A DNA stretch of 64,000 nucleotides from Lachnospiraceae bacterium. GTDB lineage: Bacteria; Bacillota; Clostridia; Lachnospirales; Lachnospiraceae. The translations under genes and the position numbers were made by a program. Positions within the stretch are counted from its first letter, which is position 1. Every line of letters starts with the position of its first letter. Below, in pieces: positions 1 to 8,440 of the stretch. Under the pieces are notes generated by a model that was not told the origin of the DNA, did not search any database, and saw nothing but the letters and a program-made list of their open reading frames with translations. The DNA is taken from contig CAJSZQ010000011.1 in assembly GCA_910574185.1 (NCBI GenBank), positions 1 to 64,000 on the forward strand. The letters are read 5' to 3'.

Positions 1-207
1 CCGCCGGGATTTATAGGTAACAAAAAAATCGCCTCCAGTCGATTGAAATAAAATATAATCAATCGGCTTCGCCGCAAATTTTGAGCGATTTGTCAAGCGT
101 TTTTTGCAAAAAAGTGGGTGATTTTTTGAGATAGGGATCTGAAAGCCTTATAAAATCAGGGCTGAAGATTCCGAGAATATATAAAAATAAACAGGAGGAA
201 ATCAGAG
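1..207. other. Leading intergenic sequence
   Basis: No gene is visible in the first 207 bases. The region is AT-rich near 165-190 and ends with the AGGAGG of the first gene. A promoter for the first operon probably lies here, but I do not see a convincing -35/-10 pair. Confidence 0.3.
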
Positions 208-555
208 GTGTTATTTGTACATTATCCAAAATGCACGACTTGTAAGAAGGCGGAGAAATGGCTGAAAGACCATGAGCTTACGTACAAGTCAAGAAATATT
301 AAAGAAGAGAATCCAACGGAGGAAGAACTGACGGAATGGATTAAGCGGAGCGGTCTTCCGGTAAAACGTTTTTTTAATACCAGCGGAATGCTGTATCGTG
401 AGATGGGGCTTAAAGATAAGCTGCCGGAGATGTCAGAGGCGGAGCAGATTGCTTTGCTGGCAACGGACGGAATGCTGGTAAAGAGACCGCTTCTGGTAAC
501 AGAAAAAGATGTGAAGGTCGCGTTTAAAGAAGCAGAATGGAGTAGCCTGCTGTAG
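208..555 (+). CDS. ArsC/Spx-family thioredoxin-fold protein
   Basis: This 115-residue protein belongs to the arsenate reductase/Spx-like family. A Cys-Thr-Thr-Cys motif at residues 9-12 follows the first beta strand, where the family's redox cysteines lie. The length is normal for the family (about 115-130). I chose the GTG start at 208 because AGGAGG lies at 193-198. The family includes glutaredoxin-type arsenate reductases, Spx regulators and uncharacterised YffB/YusI-type proteins. No arsenic-resistance genes are nearby, so a general thiol-redox role is as likely as arsenate reduction. The next gene starts 4 bases after the stop, so it probably heads an operon with the alkyltransferase-like gene and recQ. 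Confidence 0.85.
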   Translation: MLFVHYPKCTTCKKAEKWLKDHELTYKSRNIKEENPTEEELTEWIKRSGLPVKRFFNTSGMLYREMGLKDKLPEMSEAEQIALLATDGMLVKRPLLVTEKDVKVAFKEAEWSSLL

Positions 556-559
556 TGTT

Positions 560-973
560 ATGGATTTTTACGAGAAAATAAGGCGGGTGTGTCTTGAGAT
601 TCCTTACGGGAAAGCGGCGACCTATGGACAGATTGCGCTGCTGTGCGGGAAGCCGAAGAACTCCAGACAGGTGGGGTATGCCCTTAGGACAGGGAAAGCC
701 GGAGAGGGGCTGCCCGCCCACCGGGTAGTGAACGCCAGCGGAATCCTAAGCGGCGCTCATGCGTTTGCCACGCCGGATTTGCAGAAAAGAATGCTGGAGG
801 CGGAAGGCGTGGAGGTATGCCGGACAGAAAAGGGCTGGCAGGTAGATATAAAAAAATACGGTTGGAAGCATACCGCAGAGGATGCAGAGCGGTTTTACTA
901 TATGTTTCAGCAGAAGACGGGAGAGCGGGATGTTTGGCAGAGGGAAAAGACTATAATGGGGAGAGATGTATGA
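560..973 (+). CDS. Alkyltransferase-like (ATL) protein, MGMT fold
   Basis: The 137-residue protein matches the C-terminal DNA-binding domain of O6-alkylguanine-DNA alkyltransferases: a YGKAATYGQIA helix near residues 16-26, an SRQVGYAL helix at 35-42 and an active-site-like loop near 52-60. The loop reads Pro-Ala-His-Arg at 52-55, where active enzymes have Pro-Cys-His-Arg, so the alkyl-accepting cysteine is absent. Known ATL proteins bind alkylated guanine without repairing it and recruit nucleotide excision repair; that role is inferred here. Its stop overlaps the recQ start by 4 bases, which suggests translational coupling with another DNA-repair gene. The tail after about residue 100 is not part of the core domain. 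Confidence 0.85.
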   Translation: MDFYEKIRRVCLEIPYGKAATYGQIALLCGKPKNSRQVGYALRTGKAGEGLPAHRVVNASGILSGAHAFATPDLQKRMLEAEGVEVCRTEKGWQVDIKKYGWKHTAEDAERFYYMFQQKTGERDVWQREKTIMGRDV

Positions 974-3066
974 ATGCGAGAGAGATATTAAAGACATATT
1001 TTGGTTATGATTCTTTTCGGAACGGACAGGAGAATATTATCAACGCCATTCTTTCAGGAAGGGACGCCCTGGCTATTATGCCCACAGGCGCCGGTAAGTC
1101 CATATGTTATCAGGTGCCGGCGCTGCTCCTTTCTGGAATTACGCTCGTTATCTCTCCGCTGATTTCTCTGATGCAGGATCAGGTGAAGTCGTTAAATGAA
1201 GCCGGAATCCATGCGGCGTTTATTAACTCGTCCCTGACAGAGACACAGATATCCAAGGCGTTGAAGCTTGCGGCAAACGGTACATATAAGATTGTTTATG
1301 TGGCTCCGGAGAGATTAGAAAGCGCCGGATTTATGCAGTTTGCGTCAGATGCAGAGATTTCAATGGTCACAGTTGACGAGGCCCACTGCATCTCCCAGTG
1401 GGGGCAGGATTTCAGGCCAAGCTATCTAAAGATTGTTGATTTTATCGAACGCCTGCCTAAGCGGCCGATTGTAAGTGCATTTACAGCGACGGCCACGAAT
1501 GAGGTTAAGACAGATATAGAGTGTATTCTGAAACTCAATCATCCGGATATTGTTGTGACCGGATTCGATAGAGAGAATCTGTATTACAGCGTGGAGCATC
1601 TTTCTGGCAGACAAAAAGAGCAGTTTATCGTGGATTATGTTCAAAAGCATCCGCATGATAGTGGAGTCATCTACTGCGCAACCAGGAAGAATGTAGATAT
1701 GCTGTATGAAAATCTTTTTAAAATGGGCGTTCCGGTGACAAGATATCATGCTGGAATTGACAATTCGGCGCGCAAGAAGAGTCAGGATGATTTTATCTAC
1801 GACAGGGTGCAGATTATTATTGCTACGAATGCGTTCGGAATGGGGATTGATAAGTCTAACGTGCGGTTTGTGATTCACTATAATATGCCCCAGAGCATGG
1901 AGAATTACTATCAGGAGGCGGGCCGCGCGGGACGCGACGGTGAAAATGCACAGTGCATACTTCTCTTTTCTCCACAAGATGTGATGATTCATAAATTTCT
2001 CCTTGAAAAGAAAGAATTTGAGGAAATGGAATATGAGGATATTGAGCTTGTCAGGCAAAGGGACGCCCACAGGCTCCAGTTTATGGAAGGATACTGCAAA
2101 ACAACCTCCTGTCTCAGAAAATATATTCTGGAGTATTTTGGCGAGAAGGTAATGTCTCCCTGCGATAATTGTGGAAACTGCAATAATGATTATACAGAGA
2201 TTGATATGACTGGAGACGCCAAATGGGTCGTTAACTGTATTGCAGAGACGAAGGGAAGATTTGGGCAGAACATTGTGATTGGGGCCCTGCTTGGAGCCAG
2301 CCGCGCGAGATTGAAAGAAGTTGGCGCAACGGCCTATAAGTCTTACGGGGCGTTGGCTCAAAGAAGTGAGAGCGATATCCGTCTGTTGATTGACCAGATG
2401 GTTGTAGAAGGGTATATTACCCAGACAGAGGGGAAATACAGCGTATTGCAGATGGGAAATATCAGCAGACTGCGGGATGAGAACACGCGGGTTGTTATTC
2501 GGAAACTTGAAGAGAAAGAGCCTGCGAAGAACAGAAAGAGGAAACCAAGAAGTACGGATTCCCTTACCAGCGCAGGCTTTTTGCTGTTTGAGAAGCTTCG
2601 AGCGCTGCGGCTTGTAATTGCGAAAGAAGAAGCAATGCCGCCTTATATTATTTTTAATGATAAGACACTGATTGATATGTGTGTCAGGAACCCAAAGAAT
2701 AAGCAGGAAATGCTTGCGGTATCCGGCGTCGCGGAGAATAAGTTCCGGAAATACGGACAGAGATTTCTGGATGAAATCCAGGACTTTTTCACAGATAATC
2801 CGACTGCGGTTATCAGCATTCCTATGGAAAATCCTGGAGACAATAAGTCTGGGGAAGGGATACAGGAGAGCCGGACAGAGAATAAGACGTTTGCGCCAAA
2901 CAGACAACCGCCCACGAATGTGGGAGCCGCATGGAATGAGGAAGAAGACAATCGCCTGGCGAAGGAATTTCAATCGGGAATGAAAATAGCTGAGATTGCA
3001 AGGGAACATGGCAGGACAAGCGGCGCAATCAGGTCCCGGCTGAAGAAACAGGGATTCATAGTTTAG
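970..3066 (+). CDS. recQ: ATP-dependent DNA helicase RecQ
   Basis: This is a 698-residue RecQ-family 3'-5' DNA helicase used in recombination and fork repair. Visible landmarks are Walker A TGAGKS at residues 39-44, a DEAH box near 136 followed by CISQWG, motif VI with QEAGRAGRDG, a four-cysteine zinc site (about 375-405), a winged helix and an HRDC domain near 530-610. The ATG at 970 overlaps the previous stop and lies immediately before the conserved RecQ N-terminus; the open frame extends upstream only because it overlaps the preceding gene. Residues of about 652-697 add a helix-turn-helix-like tail (EIAREHGRTSGAIRSRL) beyond HRDC, possibly an extra DNA contact. Confidence 0.95.
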   Translation: MNAREILKTYFGYDSFRNGQENIINAILSGRDALAIMPTGAGKSICYQVPALLLSGITLVISPLISLMQDQVKSLNEAGIHAAFINSSLTETQISKALKLAANGTYKIVYVAPERLESAGFMQFASDAEISMVTVDEAHCISQWGQDFRPSYLKIVDFIERLPKRPIVSAFTATATNEVKTDIECILKLNHPDIVVTGFDRENLYYSVEHLSGRQKEQFIVDYVQKHPHDSGVIYCATRKNVDMLYENLFKMGVPVTRYHAGIDNSARKKSQDDFIYDRVQIIIATNAFGMGIDKSNVRFVIHYNMPQSMENYYQEAGRAGRDGENAQCILLFSPQDVMIHKFLLEKKEFEEMEYEDIELVRQRDAHRLQFMEGYCKTTSCLRKYILEYFGEKVMSPCDNCGNCNNDYTEIDMTGDAKWVVNCIAETKGRFGQNIVIGALLGASRARLKEVGATAYKSYGALAQRSESDIRLLIDQMVVEGYITQTEGKYSVLQMGNISRLRDENTRVVIRKLEEKEPAKNRKRKPRSTDSLTSAGFLLFEKLRALRLVIAKEEAMPPYIIFNDKTLIDMCVRNPKNKQEMLAVSGVAENKFRKYGQRFLDEIQDFFTDNPTAVISIPMENPGDNKSGEGIQESRTENKTFAPNRQPPTNVGAAWNEEEDNRLAKEFQSGMKIAEIAREHGRTSGAIRSRLKKQGFIV

Positions 3067-3134
3067 TTTCCGAAGCTTTGCTTAGAAGTGATTCTGGGTC
3101 AGGAAGAAAGAGTTAACAGAAAGGAATGAATGAT

Positions 3135-4364
3135 ATGCAGGAAATTAAATGTCCCAGCTGCGGAGAGGTCTTTGTGGTGGACGAGTCCGGATATGCGCAG
3201 ATTGTTCAGCAAATCAGAGATAAAGAATTTGAGAAAGAGCTAAAACGCCGGGAAAGGGATTTGCAAGAGAAGAGTACAAGCGATTTAAAGCTTGCGCGTA
3301 TGGAGCAGAAAGAAGAGTTTGACAAAGCGTTATTTGAGAAAGAATCGGAGCTATCGGAAAAAGATAAGATGATTGAGCGGTTAAAGGCACAGATTTCCGG
3401 AAATGAGACCGAGAAGAAACTTGCGGTCACAGAAGCGGTTCAGGAAAAAGAGAAAGAAATTGCCAGTAAGGTTACAGAGATTACAGATTTAAGGAGCCAG
3501 TTATCGAATAAAGAAATCGAGAATCAGTTAAAAGAAAAGTCCCTGCGGGAGCAGTATGAGGACAGGCTGAAGTTAAAAGACGAGCAAATCGAGTATTATA
3601 AGGATTTTAAAGCAAGACAGTCTACGAAAATGATTGGAGAGAGTCTAGAGCAGCATTGTATGAATCAGTTTAATTCCCTGCGGATGACCGCGTTTCCGGC
3701 AGCTTATTTTGAGAAAGACAACGACGCCCGGAGAGGAAGCAAAGGAGACTTTATTTTCCGGGAATCGAAGGACGGCGTAGAATTTATATCAATTATGTTC
3801 GAGATGAAGAATGAAATGGATACGACCGCCACCAAGCATAAGAACGAGGACTTTTTAAAAGAGCTGGATAAGGACAGACGTGAAAAGAAGTGCGAGTATG
3901 CTGTGTTGGTATCTCTCCTTGAGATAGAGAATGAGTTATATAATAATGGAATTGTTGACGTGTCATACAAATATGAGAAGATGTATATCATTCGTCCGCA
4001 GTTTTTTATTCCGATGATTACTTTGCTTCGGAACGCAGCGCTTAATTCGTGGCAATACCGGCAGGAGCTAGAGATAGCCAGGCATCAGAAGATTGACATT
4101 CTTAATTTTGAAGAGAACATGAATGCGTTTAAAGAAGGATTTGCAAGGAATTATCGGATAGCAAGCGATAAATTCAAGAAAGCGATTGATGAGATTGATA
4201 AAACAATCATTCATCTGCAGAAGACAAAAGAGGCGCTTCTTTCATCGGAGAATAATCTACGTCTTGCCAATAATAAGGCGGAGGATTTAAGCATCAAGAA
4301 GCTTGCAAAAAATGCTCCGGCGGTGAAAAAGATGCTGGAGGAAATGAAGGACGTAAACGATTGA
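3135..4364 (+). CDS. DUF2130 domain protein with long coiled coil
   Basis: The protein has about 409 residues. It begins with a zinc-ribbon-like CPSCGE motif (residues 6-11), continues with a Lys/Glu-rich coiled coil to about residue 190, and ends with a globular domain containing a GSKGDFIFRE segment and a MKNEMD segment typical of DUF2130. DUF2130 proteins resemble RmuC-like and restriction-endonuclease-fold proteins, but their role is unknown. I prefer the ATG at 3135 because AAGGA at 3121-3125 is 9 bases upstream; the in-frame ATG at 3126 lies too close to that site. It follows recQ by about 70 bases and may share its transcript. A DNA-associated function is inferred only from the neighbours. 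Confidence 0.8.
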   Translation: MQEIKCPSCGEVFVVDESGYAQIVQQIRDKEFEKELKRRERDLQEKSTSDLKLARMEQKEEFDKALFEKESELSEKDKMIERLKAQISGNETEKKLAVTEAVQEKEKEIASKVTEITDLRSQLSNKEIENQLKEKSLREQYEDRLKLKDEQIEYYKDFKARQSTKMIGESLEQHCMNQFNSLRMTAFPAAYFEKDNDARRGSKGDFIFRESKDGVEFISIMFEMKNEMDTTATKHKNEDFLKELDKDRREKKCEYAVLVSLLEIENELYNNGIVDVSYKYEKMYIIRPQFFIPMITLLRNAALNSWQYRQELEIARHQKIDILNFEENMNAFKEGFARNYRIASDKFKKAIDEIDKTIIHLQKTKEALLSSENNLRLANNKAEDLSIKKLAKNAPAVKKMLEEMKDVND

Positions 4365-4462
4365 TATTTATATGTTTATAGATAATTATATAAAATTATA
4401 TAAAATCATTATCTTTTAGCAGTAGCCTTGAAATGAGTTAGATACAAAACTGGGAGCCGGCG

Positions 4463-5122
4463 TCATACGGGATAGTGCTTTACCATGGACAGTAATTGGT
4501 CGGTGAAGGTATTCAGTCTGGCCAGTTCCTGTTCTTTTTTATCTTGAAGCGCGGACGTGATTTTGTCGCTTATATCATGGCGCTGCTGTTCAGAAAATTC
4601 TTTCGGTATGCAGCCGCTTTTTTCCAGAAGAAGCCATAGAAATCCACCCTCGGCAGAAACCGGAGTCTGGTATAATAGATTTACCAGGAGTTCTGCAGAC
4701 AGAGAGGGAATTACCGTCTTACAGGGCATAAAATATACCCGGCTATTAAACAGGCCAAGCTTTGCCTTCGTGGCAAATCCGCTGTCAGCGAGTCCGGTTC
4801 CGATAGCGGTAGTCAATGCATTTAAATGTCTGTCGGACCAGCCGCTGTTATAATCCTGCATGATATGCTTAAGCTCCAGAGATTCAACCTCCTTTAGATG
4901 GTTGAAAACAGGCGTAAGATAAGGGCGGCAGTCCGCAGGAATCTCCTGTTGTCTGGCAACATGTAATTTGCCTGCGCCGATTTCAACCAGGCCGGACTTA
5001 ATCATTTCCTCAAAGACGGCAGACAGCAGACAGGCAATTTTGCTGTCGTCGTGTCCAAAAATTTTTCCTTTTCCCTGAACTGCACATAGAAAAAACGATT
5101 CTACGATAGAGATATCCGTCAT
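4463..5122 (-). CDS. GOLPH3/VPS74-like (GPP34) protein, tentative
   Basis: A 219-residue soluble, mostly helical protein. The N-terminus (SIVESFFLCAV followed by GKGKIFG, then ACLLSAVFEEMIKSGLVEI) resembles the start of GPP34/GOLPH3 proteins, where a short helix and beta hairpin precede an alanine- and leucine-rich helix. The C-terminal half does not give me a confident match. Bacterial members of this family have no settled function, although the eukaryotic relatives bind phosphoinositides. The gene is convergent with the DUF2130 gene and divergent from the GntR operon. It could instead be an unrelated conserved hypothetical protein. Confidence 0.5.
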   Translation of the reverse strand: MTDISIVESFFLCAVQGKGKIFGHDDSKIACLLSAVFEEMIKSGLVEIGAGKLHVARQQEIPADCRPYLTPVFNHLKEVESLELKHIMQDYNSGWSDRHLNALTTAIGTGLADSGFATKAKLGLFNSRVYFMPCKTVIPSLSAELLVNLLYQTPVSAEGGFLWLLLEKSGCIPKEFSEQQRHDISDKITSALQDKKEQELARLNTFTDQLLSMVKHYPV

Positions 5123-5284
5123 AATTTTACCCCGATTCTGTCATTTCATATTTTTTACCATAAGAAAAGCGCCGTAAAAGCAGTAACTTTCTTATGATTT
5201 TAACACATGGGTATCAGTTTTTCTACTCTTAAGTAATTACGAAAGCGCCCGTATAATAAATTTACGATTTTATCATAATAACCC

Positions 5285-5313
5285 TTGACAAAATTGTACT
5301 GTTGTATTATTGT
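5285..5313 (+). promoter_or_regulatory. Putative promoter of the GntR/ABC operon
   Basis: A perfect TTGACA -35 box at 5285-5290 is followed after 17 bases by a weak -10 candidate TATTGT at 5308-5313, about 47 bases upstream of the GntR start. The region is AT-rich and several other -10 placements are possible. Confidence 0.5.
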
Positions 5314-5330
5314 ATTATTATCTTAATACA
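5311..5330. promoter_or_regulatory. Putative operator for the GntR/YtrA-type repressor
   Basis: A 20-bp palindrome with 7-bp perfect arms (TGTATTA, 6-bp spacer, TAATACA) overlaps the downstream edge of the putative promoter. Its place just before a gntR-type gene fits autoregulation of this operon, as is common for YtrA-subfamily regulators. The link to this repressor is inferred. Confidence 0.5.
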
Positions 5331-5359
5331 GCAAAACAATAAAAGAGAGAGGTGATAAA

Positions 5360-5734
5360 ATGACATGGGTTTTAGACAATAACATGCCGATATATTTGCA
5401 ATTAATGGGGCGGATTCAGCGAGACATTATCTCCGGCAGGTACGGGCCGGGTGATAAGCTTCCTTCAGTGCGTGAGCTGGCGGTGGAAGCAGCAGTGAAT
5501 CCTAATACGATGCAGAAGGCGATGTCTGAGCTGGAGCGCAGTGGTCTGGTATATTCCCAGCGTACCAGCGGACGATTTATAACGGAGGATGAAGAATTGT
5601 TAAAGGAACTTAAGAAAGAGCAAGCGGCCAGATATCTGGAAGAATTTATTGAGAGTATGCATAATCTCGGATTGAAGAATGACGAGATACGGATATTATT
5701 TGAAGATGCGATGAAGGGGGAAAAGGAAGAATGA
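5360..5734 (+). CDS. GntR-family transcriptional regulator, YtrA subfamily
   Basis: A 124-residue regulator. Residues about 8-75 form the winged helix of GntR proteins, including PIYLQLMGRIQRDIISG, GDKLPSVRELA and VNPNTMQKAM. Only a short helical tail follows, which is the YtrA layout (no large effector domain). YtrA regulators usually repress the ABC transporter genes next to them. Here the ATG of the ABC ATPase overlaps the stop of this gene by 4 bases, and a palindrome at 5311-5330 is a plausible binding site. The signal is unknown; relatives respond to cell-envelope-active compounds. Confidence 0.92.
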   Translation: MTWVLDNNMPIYLQLMGRIQRDIISGRYGPGDKLPSVRELAVEAAVNPNTMQKAMSELERSGLVYSQRTSGRFITEDEELLKELKKEQAARYLEEFIESMHNLGLKNDEIRILFEDAMKGEKEE

Positions 5735-6432
5735 AACCGATTTTGGAATGTTATGGTCTATCAAAGTCTTATGGAAATGGGCGATGGGCCTTATCGAATC
5801 TGAATCTGTCTCTGGAACGCGGGCAGATTGTAGGACTATTAGGACCCAATGGGAGCGGTAAGACTACTTTGATTAAACTGATTAATGATTTGTTGGTGCC
5901 GACGGAGGGAAGCGTTCAGATTGATGGGATTCTGCCAGGTGTGGAGACGAAAAAGATTGTTTCTTATCTGCCGGAGAGGACTTACCTGACGCCATCCTGG
6001 AAGGTTCGGGATTTAATCATGTATTTTGAAGACTTTTATGATAATTTCAGAAGGGACCGGGCAGAGGAGATGCTGGAGGCGCTGGGAATCGGGCTGCACG
6101 CAAGGCTCCGTACCTTATCGAAGGGCACGAGAGAGAAGGTTCAGCTTGTGATGGTAATGAGCAGGGATGCAGAACTTTATATTCTGGATGAGCCAATCGG
6201 CGGGGTTGATCCGGCGGCCAGAGATTATATTTTAAATACGATTTTGACTAATTATAACGAAAATGCTACAATTCTTCTGTCTACACATCTGATTTCAGAT
6301 ATCGAGAATATTCTGGACCGTGTGATTTTTCTGCAGAACGGACAGGTAGTGCTGAATGCGTCGGTGGATGAAGTCCGTATGGAGCAGAAGAAGTCAGTGG
6401 ATATGTTATTCAGGGAGGTATTCAGATGTTAG
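5731..6432 (+). CDS. ABC transporter ATP-binding protein (YtrB/BcrA-like)
   Basis: A 233-residue ABC ATPase with Walker A GPNGSGKTT at residues 38-46, a degenerate signature (LSKGTREKVQL) and Walker B YILDEP. The weak signature and short length are usual for drug- or bacteriocin-export ATPases of the YtrB/BcrA type. It is translationally coupled at both ends, with ATGA at the regulator stop and a 7-base overlap with the membrane subunit. It should power the adjacent permease in the cytoplasmic membrane. The substrate cannot be read from the sequence. Confidence 0.92.
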   Translation: MKPILECYGLSKSYGNGRWALSNLNLSLERGQIVGLLGPNGSGKTTLIKLINDLLVPTEGSVQIDGILPGVETKKIVSYLPERTYLTPSWKVRDLIMYFEDFYDNFRRDRAEEMLEALGIGLHARLRTLSKGTREKVQLVMVMSRDAELYILDEPIGGVDPAARDYILNTILTNYNENATILLSTHLISDIENILDRVIFLQNGQVVLNASVDEVRMEQKKSVDMLFREVFRC

Positions 6433-7244
6433 GAAAACTGATTAAATATGATTTTAAAGCATTGAGTCGTTATTTGATTTTGATTCATATCATGCTTTTA
6501 ATTACTGCGGCGCTGGGAAGATTTCTGTTTATTGGTAAACTTGTGGATAATCCGAACAGTCTTTCTGATTCGGGCGCTATAATTATGACAATTGCAATTA
6601 TGCTGTATGTGATATTATTTATGACGGCAGTATTTGGAACGTTGCTGGTGATAGCGATACATTTTTATAAGAATCTGTACTCAGATGAGGGTTACCTTAC
6701 TCATACGCTTCCCGTTTCAAGGACGCAGTTATTGATTTCAAAGACCGTCTCCGGCAGCGTATGGATGATGATTGATATGATACTGGTAATTTTGAGCGTA
6801 CTGGTGCTGGTTATCTACAAACCGATGATTAGAGAGTTTGCAGTTCATAAAGATGAGGCGCTCAGGGAAATGGGATTTCCGGATTCAGTAGGATATGGGA
6901 AGATTATAATGGCGTTTATCGTTTTGTTTGTGATTTCAGCCATTGCAAATGTAATGACAATCTATGTGTCCATCACAATCGGCCAGTTATTTTCAAATCA
7001 CAGAGTGCTGGGTTCAATTGTTTCTTACTTTGGAATAAGTACAATTATCAGTATTATCAGTAGTGTTATCGGGGCGGCTTACAGTGTGTCGGCAGTCATG
7101 AAAGCTGAGACCGCAGGCGACGCTTATGTATACCAATTCTTTTTAAAGACAATGATATTTGCTATAATACTTCAGGTGGTAACTACGGTGGTATTTTATA
7201 TAATTACTCAATTATTAATGCAGAAGAAGTTAAACTTGAGTTAA
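6426..7244 (+). CDS. ABC transporter membrane subunit of the GntR-linked exporter
   Basis: A 272-residue integral membrane protein with about six hydrophobic segments: about 18-38, 55-83, 108-130, 160-185, 195-220 and 240-262. A loop near residues 85-95 contains DEGYLTHTLPVSR, a feature of small ABC-2-type permeases in Firmicutes. It overlaps the ATPase gene by 7 bases and is the last gene of the operon. It probably forms a homodimer with the neighbouring ATPase and takes part in export or stress sensing at the membrane. A large hairpin repeat begins about 50 bases after its stop. Confidence 0.85.
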   Translation: MLGKLIKYDFKALSRYLILIHIMLLITAALGRFLFIGKLVDNPNSLSDSGAIIMTIAIMLYVILFMTAVFGTLLVIAIHFYKNLYSDEGYLTHTLPVSRTQLLISKTVSGSVWMMIDMILVILSVLVLVIYKPMIREFAVHKDEALREMGFPDSVGYGKIIMAFIVLFVISAIANVMTIYVSITIGQLFSNHRVLGSIVSYFGISTIISIISSVIGAAYSVSAVMKAETAGDAYVYQFFLKTMIFAIILQVVTTVVFYIITQLLMQKKLNLS

Positions 7245-7294
7245 AAATGTAACAGTCCGCAACTGCGCGGTTAGCAGCCGGAAGGCTGAATCTC

Positions 7295-7533
7295 GTTACT
7301 GTTCACACGTCACCTGCCGGACGCGGGTTGAATCAGGAGCAGGTCTCTAAGCAGACGGAGTAACATTCCATTGAACTATCAGCTAACGCAGATTAAGCCG
7401 CCAAGGAAAGCCTTCGCGTCTAAGTCTGCATAAGCTGCTATTTCAATTCCATGAAAAGCACTCCTGAATTGTCCGCTTAGAGACCTGCTCATGATTCAAC
7501 CCGTTGTTTACCAGATGACCTGTGGACAGTAAC
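7295..7533 (-). repeat. Nested-hairpin dispersed repeat, copy A (full length)
   Basis: A 239-bp copy of the element also found at 45499-45736 and 53611-53847, here in the opposite orientation. Outer ends carry GTTACTGTTCAC-type sequence. Long inverted arms contain GAATCAGGAGCAGGTCTCTAAGC on the left and its near complement on the right. A conserved core between them folds into a smaller stem (GCAGACT...AGTCTGC-type). It lies between the YtrA-type permease and the next ABC operon. No open reading frame or transposase is inside. Confidence 0.85.
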
Positions 7534-7552
7534 GAATCGCTGCTTAAAAATT

Positions 7553-7592
7553 ACTGCAATGTGGAAAACTATTGTTTTTTCCGCATTGCAGT
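7553..7592. terminator. Strong hairpin after repeat copy A
   Basis: A 16-bp stem (ACTGCAATGTGGAAAA paired with TTTTCCGCATTGCAGT, one mismatch in DNA) with an 8-base loop. It has no T tract of its own, so terminator function is uncertain. Confidence 0.45.
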
Positions 7593-7601
7593 GTTACTAT
7601 T

Positions 7602-7657
7602 ATTAAGAAAAAGTTAAGGAATTACTACCTAAATTCTTTCGATTTAGGGACTATACT
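7602..7657 (+). promoter_or_regulatory. Response-regulator-like box, palindrome and -10 upstream of an ABC operon
   Basis: ATTAAG and GTTAAG stand in direct repeat with a 5-base spacer at 7602-7618. This matches the half-site and spacing known for CiaR-type OmpR-family regulators. A palindrome CCTAAAT-7-ATTTAGG lies at 7628-7648 and a TATACT -10 candidate at 7652-7657, about 30 bases before the ATPase gene. A similar box lies at 35562-35578. Binding by a given regulator is inferred. Confidence 0.45.
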
Positions 7658-7687
7658 GGGGAGTGATAAAGAGGAGAGGAGGGCGCA

Positions 7688-8440
7688 ATGAGAAAAGTCA
7701 TAGAAGTAAAGCATCTGTATAAGCTCTACCGTTTGGGGGACGAGGTGGTCCGGGCGTTGGACGGCGTGGATTTCACCATACATAAGGGAGAGTTTTGTGC
7801 GATTGTGGGAACCTCCGGTTCAGGAAAGTCAACGCTTCTTAATATGCTGGCAGGTCTGGAACGCCCCACGAAAGGAGAGGTTATTATCAGCGGACAGCAC
7901 ATTGAGAAGCTGAACGAGGAGCAGTTAGTTACCTTCCGTCGGGAACATGTGGGATTTATTTTTCAGTCTTTTCATCTGCTTGGGACGATGAACGCGCTGG
8001 AGAATATCGCGCTTCCCTTAAGCTTTCGGGGCGAGTCAAAGAGTGTGCGCATGAAGAAGGCGGAGAAGCTTCTGAAGTTGGTGAAATTAGAGAAGCATGC
8101 GAAGCATCTGCCGACGCAGATGTCTGGCGGTCAGCAGCAGCGTGTAGGCGTGGCAAGGGCTCTGGTTGTGGAGCCGGATATTATATTTGCCGACGAGCCT
8201 ACCGGGAATCTGGATTCTCATACATCGGAAGAGGTTATGCAGCTCATGAAACAGATTGTCAGGGAACAGAAAATGACTCTTGTGATGGTAACTCATGATA
8301 ACCATTTGGCAGAGTATGCAGATAGGGTGTTCCATATTATAGATGGCAAGATTGTTCGGATTGAGGACAGACGGCAGAAGGAAACAGAGCCGGCAGAAAA
8401 TTTTAAGTACACAGAAGGCAGGGAGGTTATGGAATCATGA
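7688..8440 (+). CDS. MacB-type ABC transporter ATP-binding protein
   Basis: A 250-residue ATPase of the LolD/MacB class. Walker A GTSGSGKST is at residues 41-49, the signature SGGQQQRVGVARAL near 145-158, and Walker B IIFADEPTGNLDS near 163-175. Start and length fit the family, with GAGGAGGG just upstream of the ATG. Its stop overlaps the start of an exported protein by 4 bases, and an FtsX/MacB-type permease follows, so the three genes form one machine. Such systems act mechanically on periplasmic or surface partners, exporting peptides, antibiotics or lipoproteins. The substrate is unknown. Confidence 0.93.
   Translation: MRKVIEVKHLYKLYRLGDEVVRALDGVDFTIHKGEFCAIVGTSGSGKSTLLNMLAGLERPTKGEVIISGQHIEKLNEEQLVTFRREHVGFIFQSFHLLGTMNALENIALPLSFRGESKSVRMKKAEKLLKLVKLEKHAKHLPTQMSGGQQQRVGVARALVVEPDIIFADEPTGNLDSHTSEEVMQLMKQIVREQKMTLVMVTHDNHLAEYADRVFHIIDGKIVRIEDRRQKETEPAENFKYTEGREVMES

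Noticed and set aside
208-555. Arsenic resistance operon
   Set aside because: Only an ArsC/Spx-like protein is present; there is no arsR, arsB or acr3 nearby.
1426-3009. A 527-codon open frame on the minus strand
   Set aside because: It lies wholly antisense to recQ, whose protein has all family motifs. The minus-strand translation has no recognisable domain and an odd composition.
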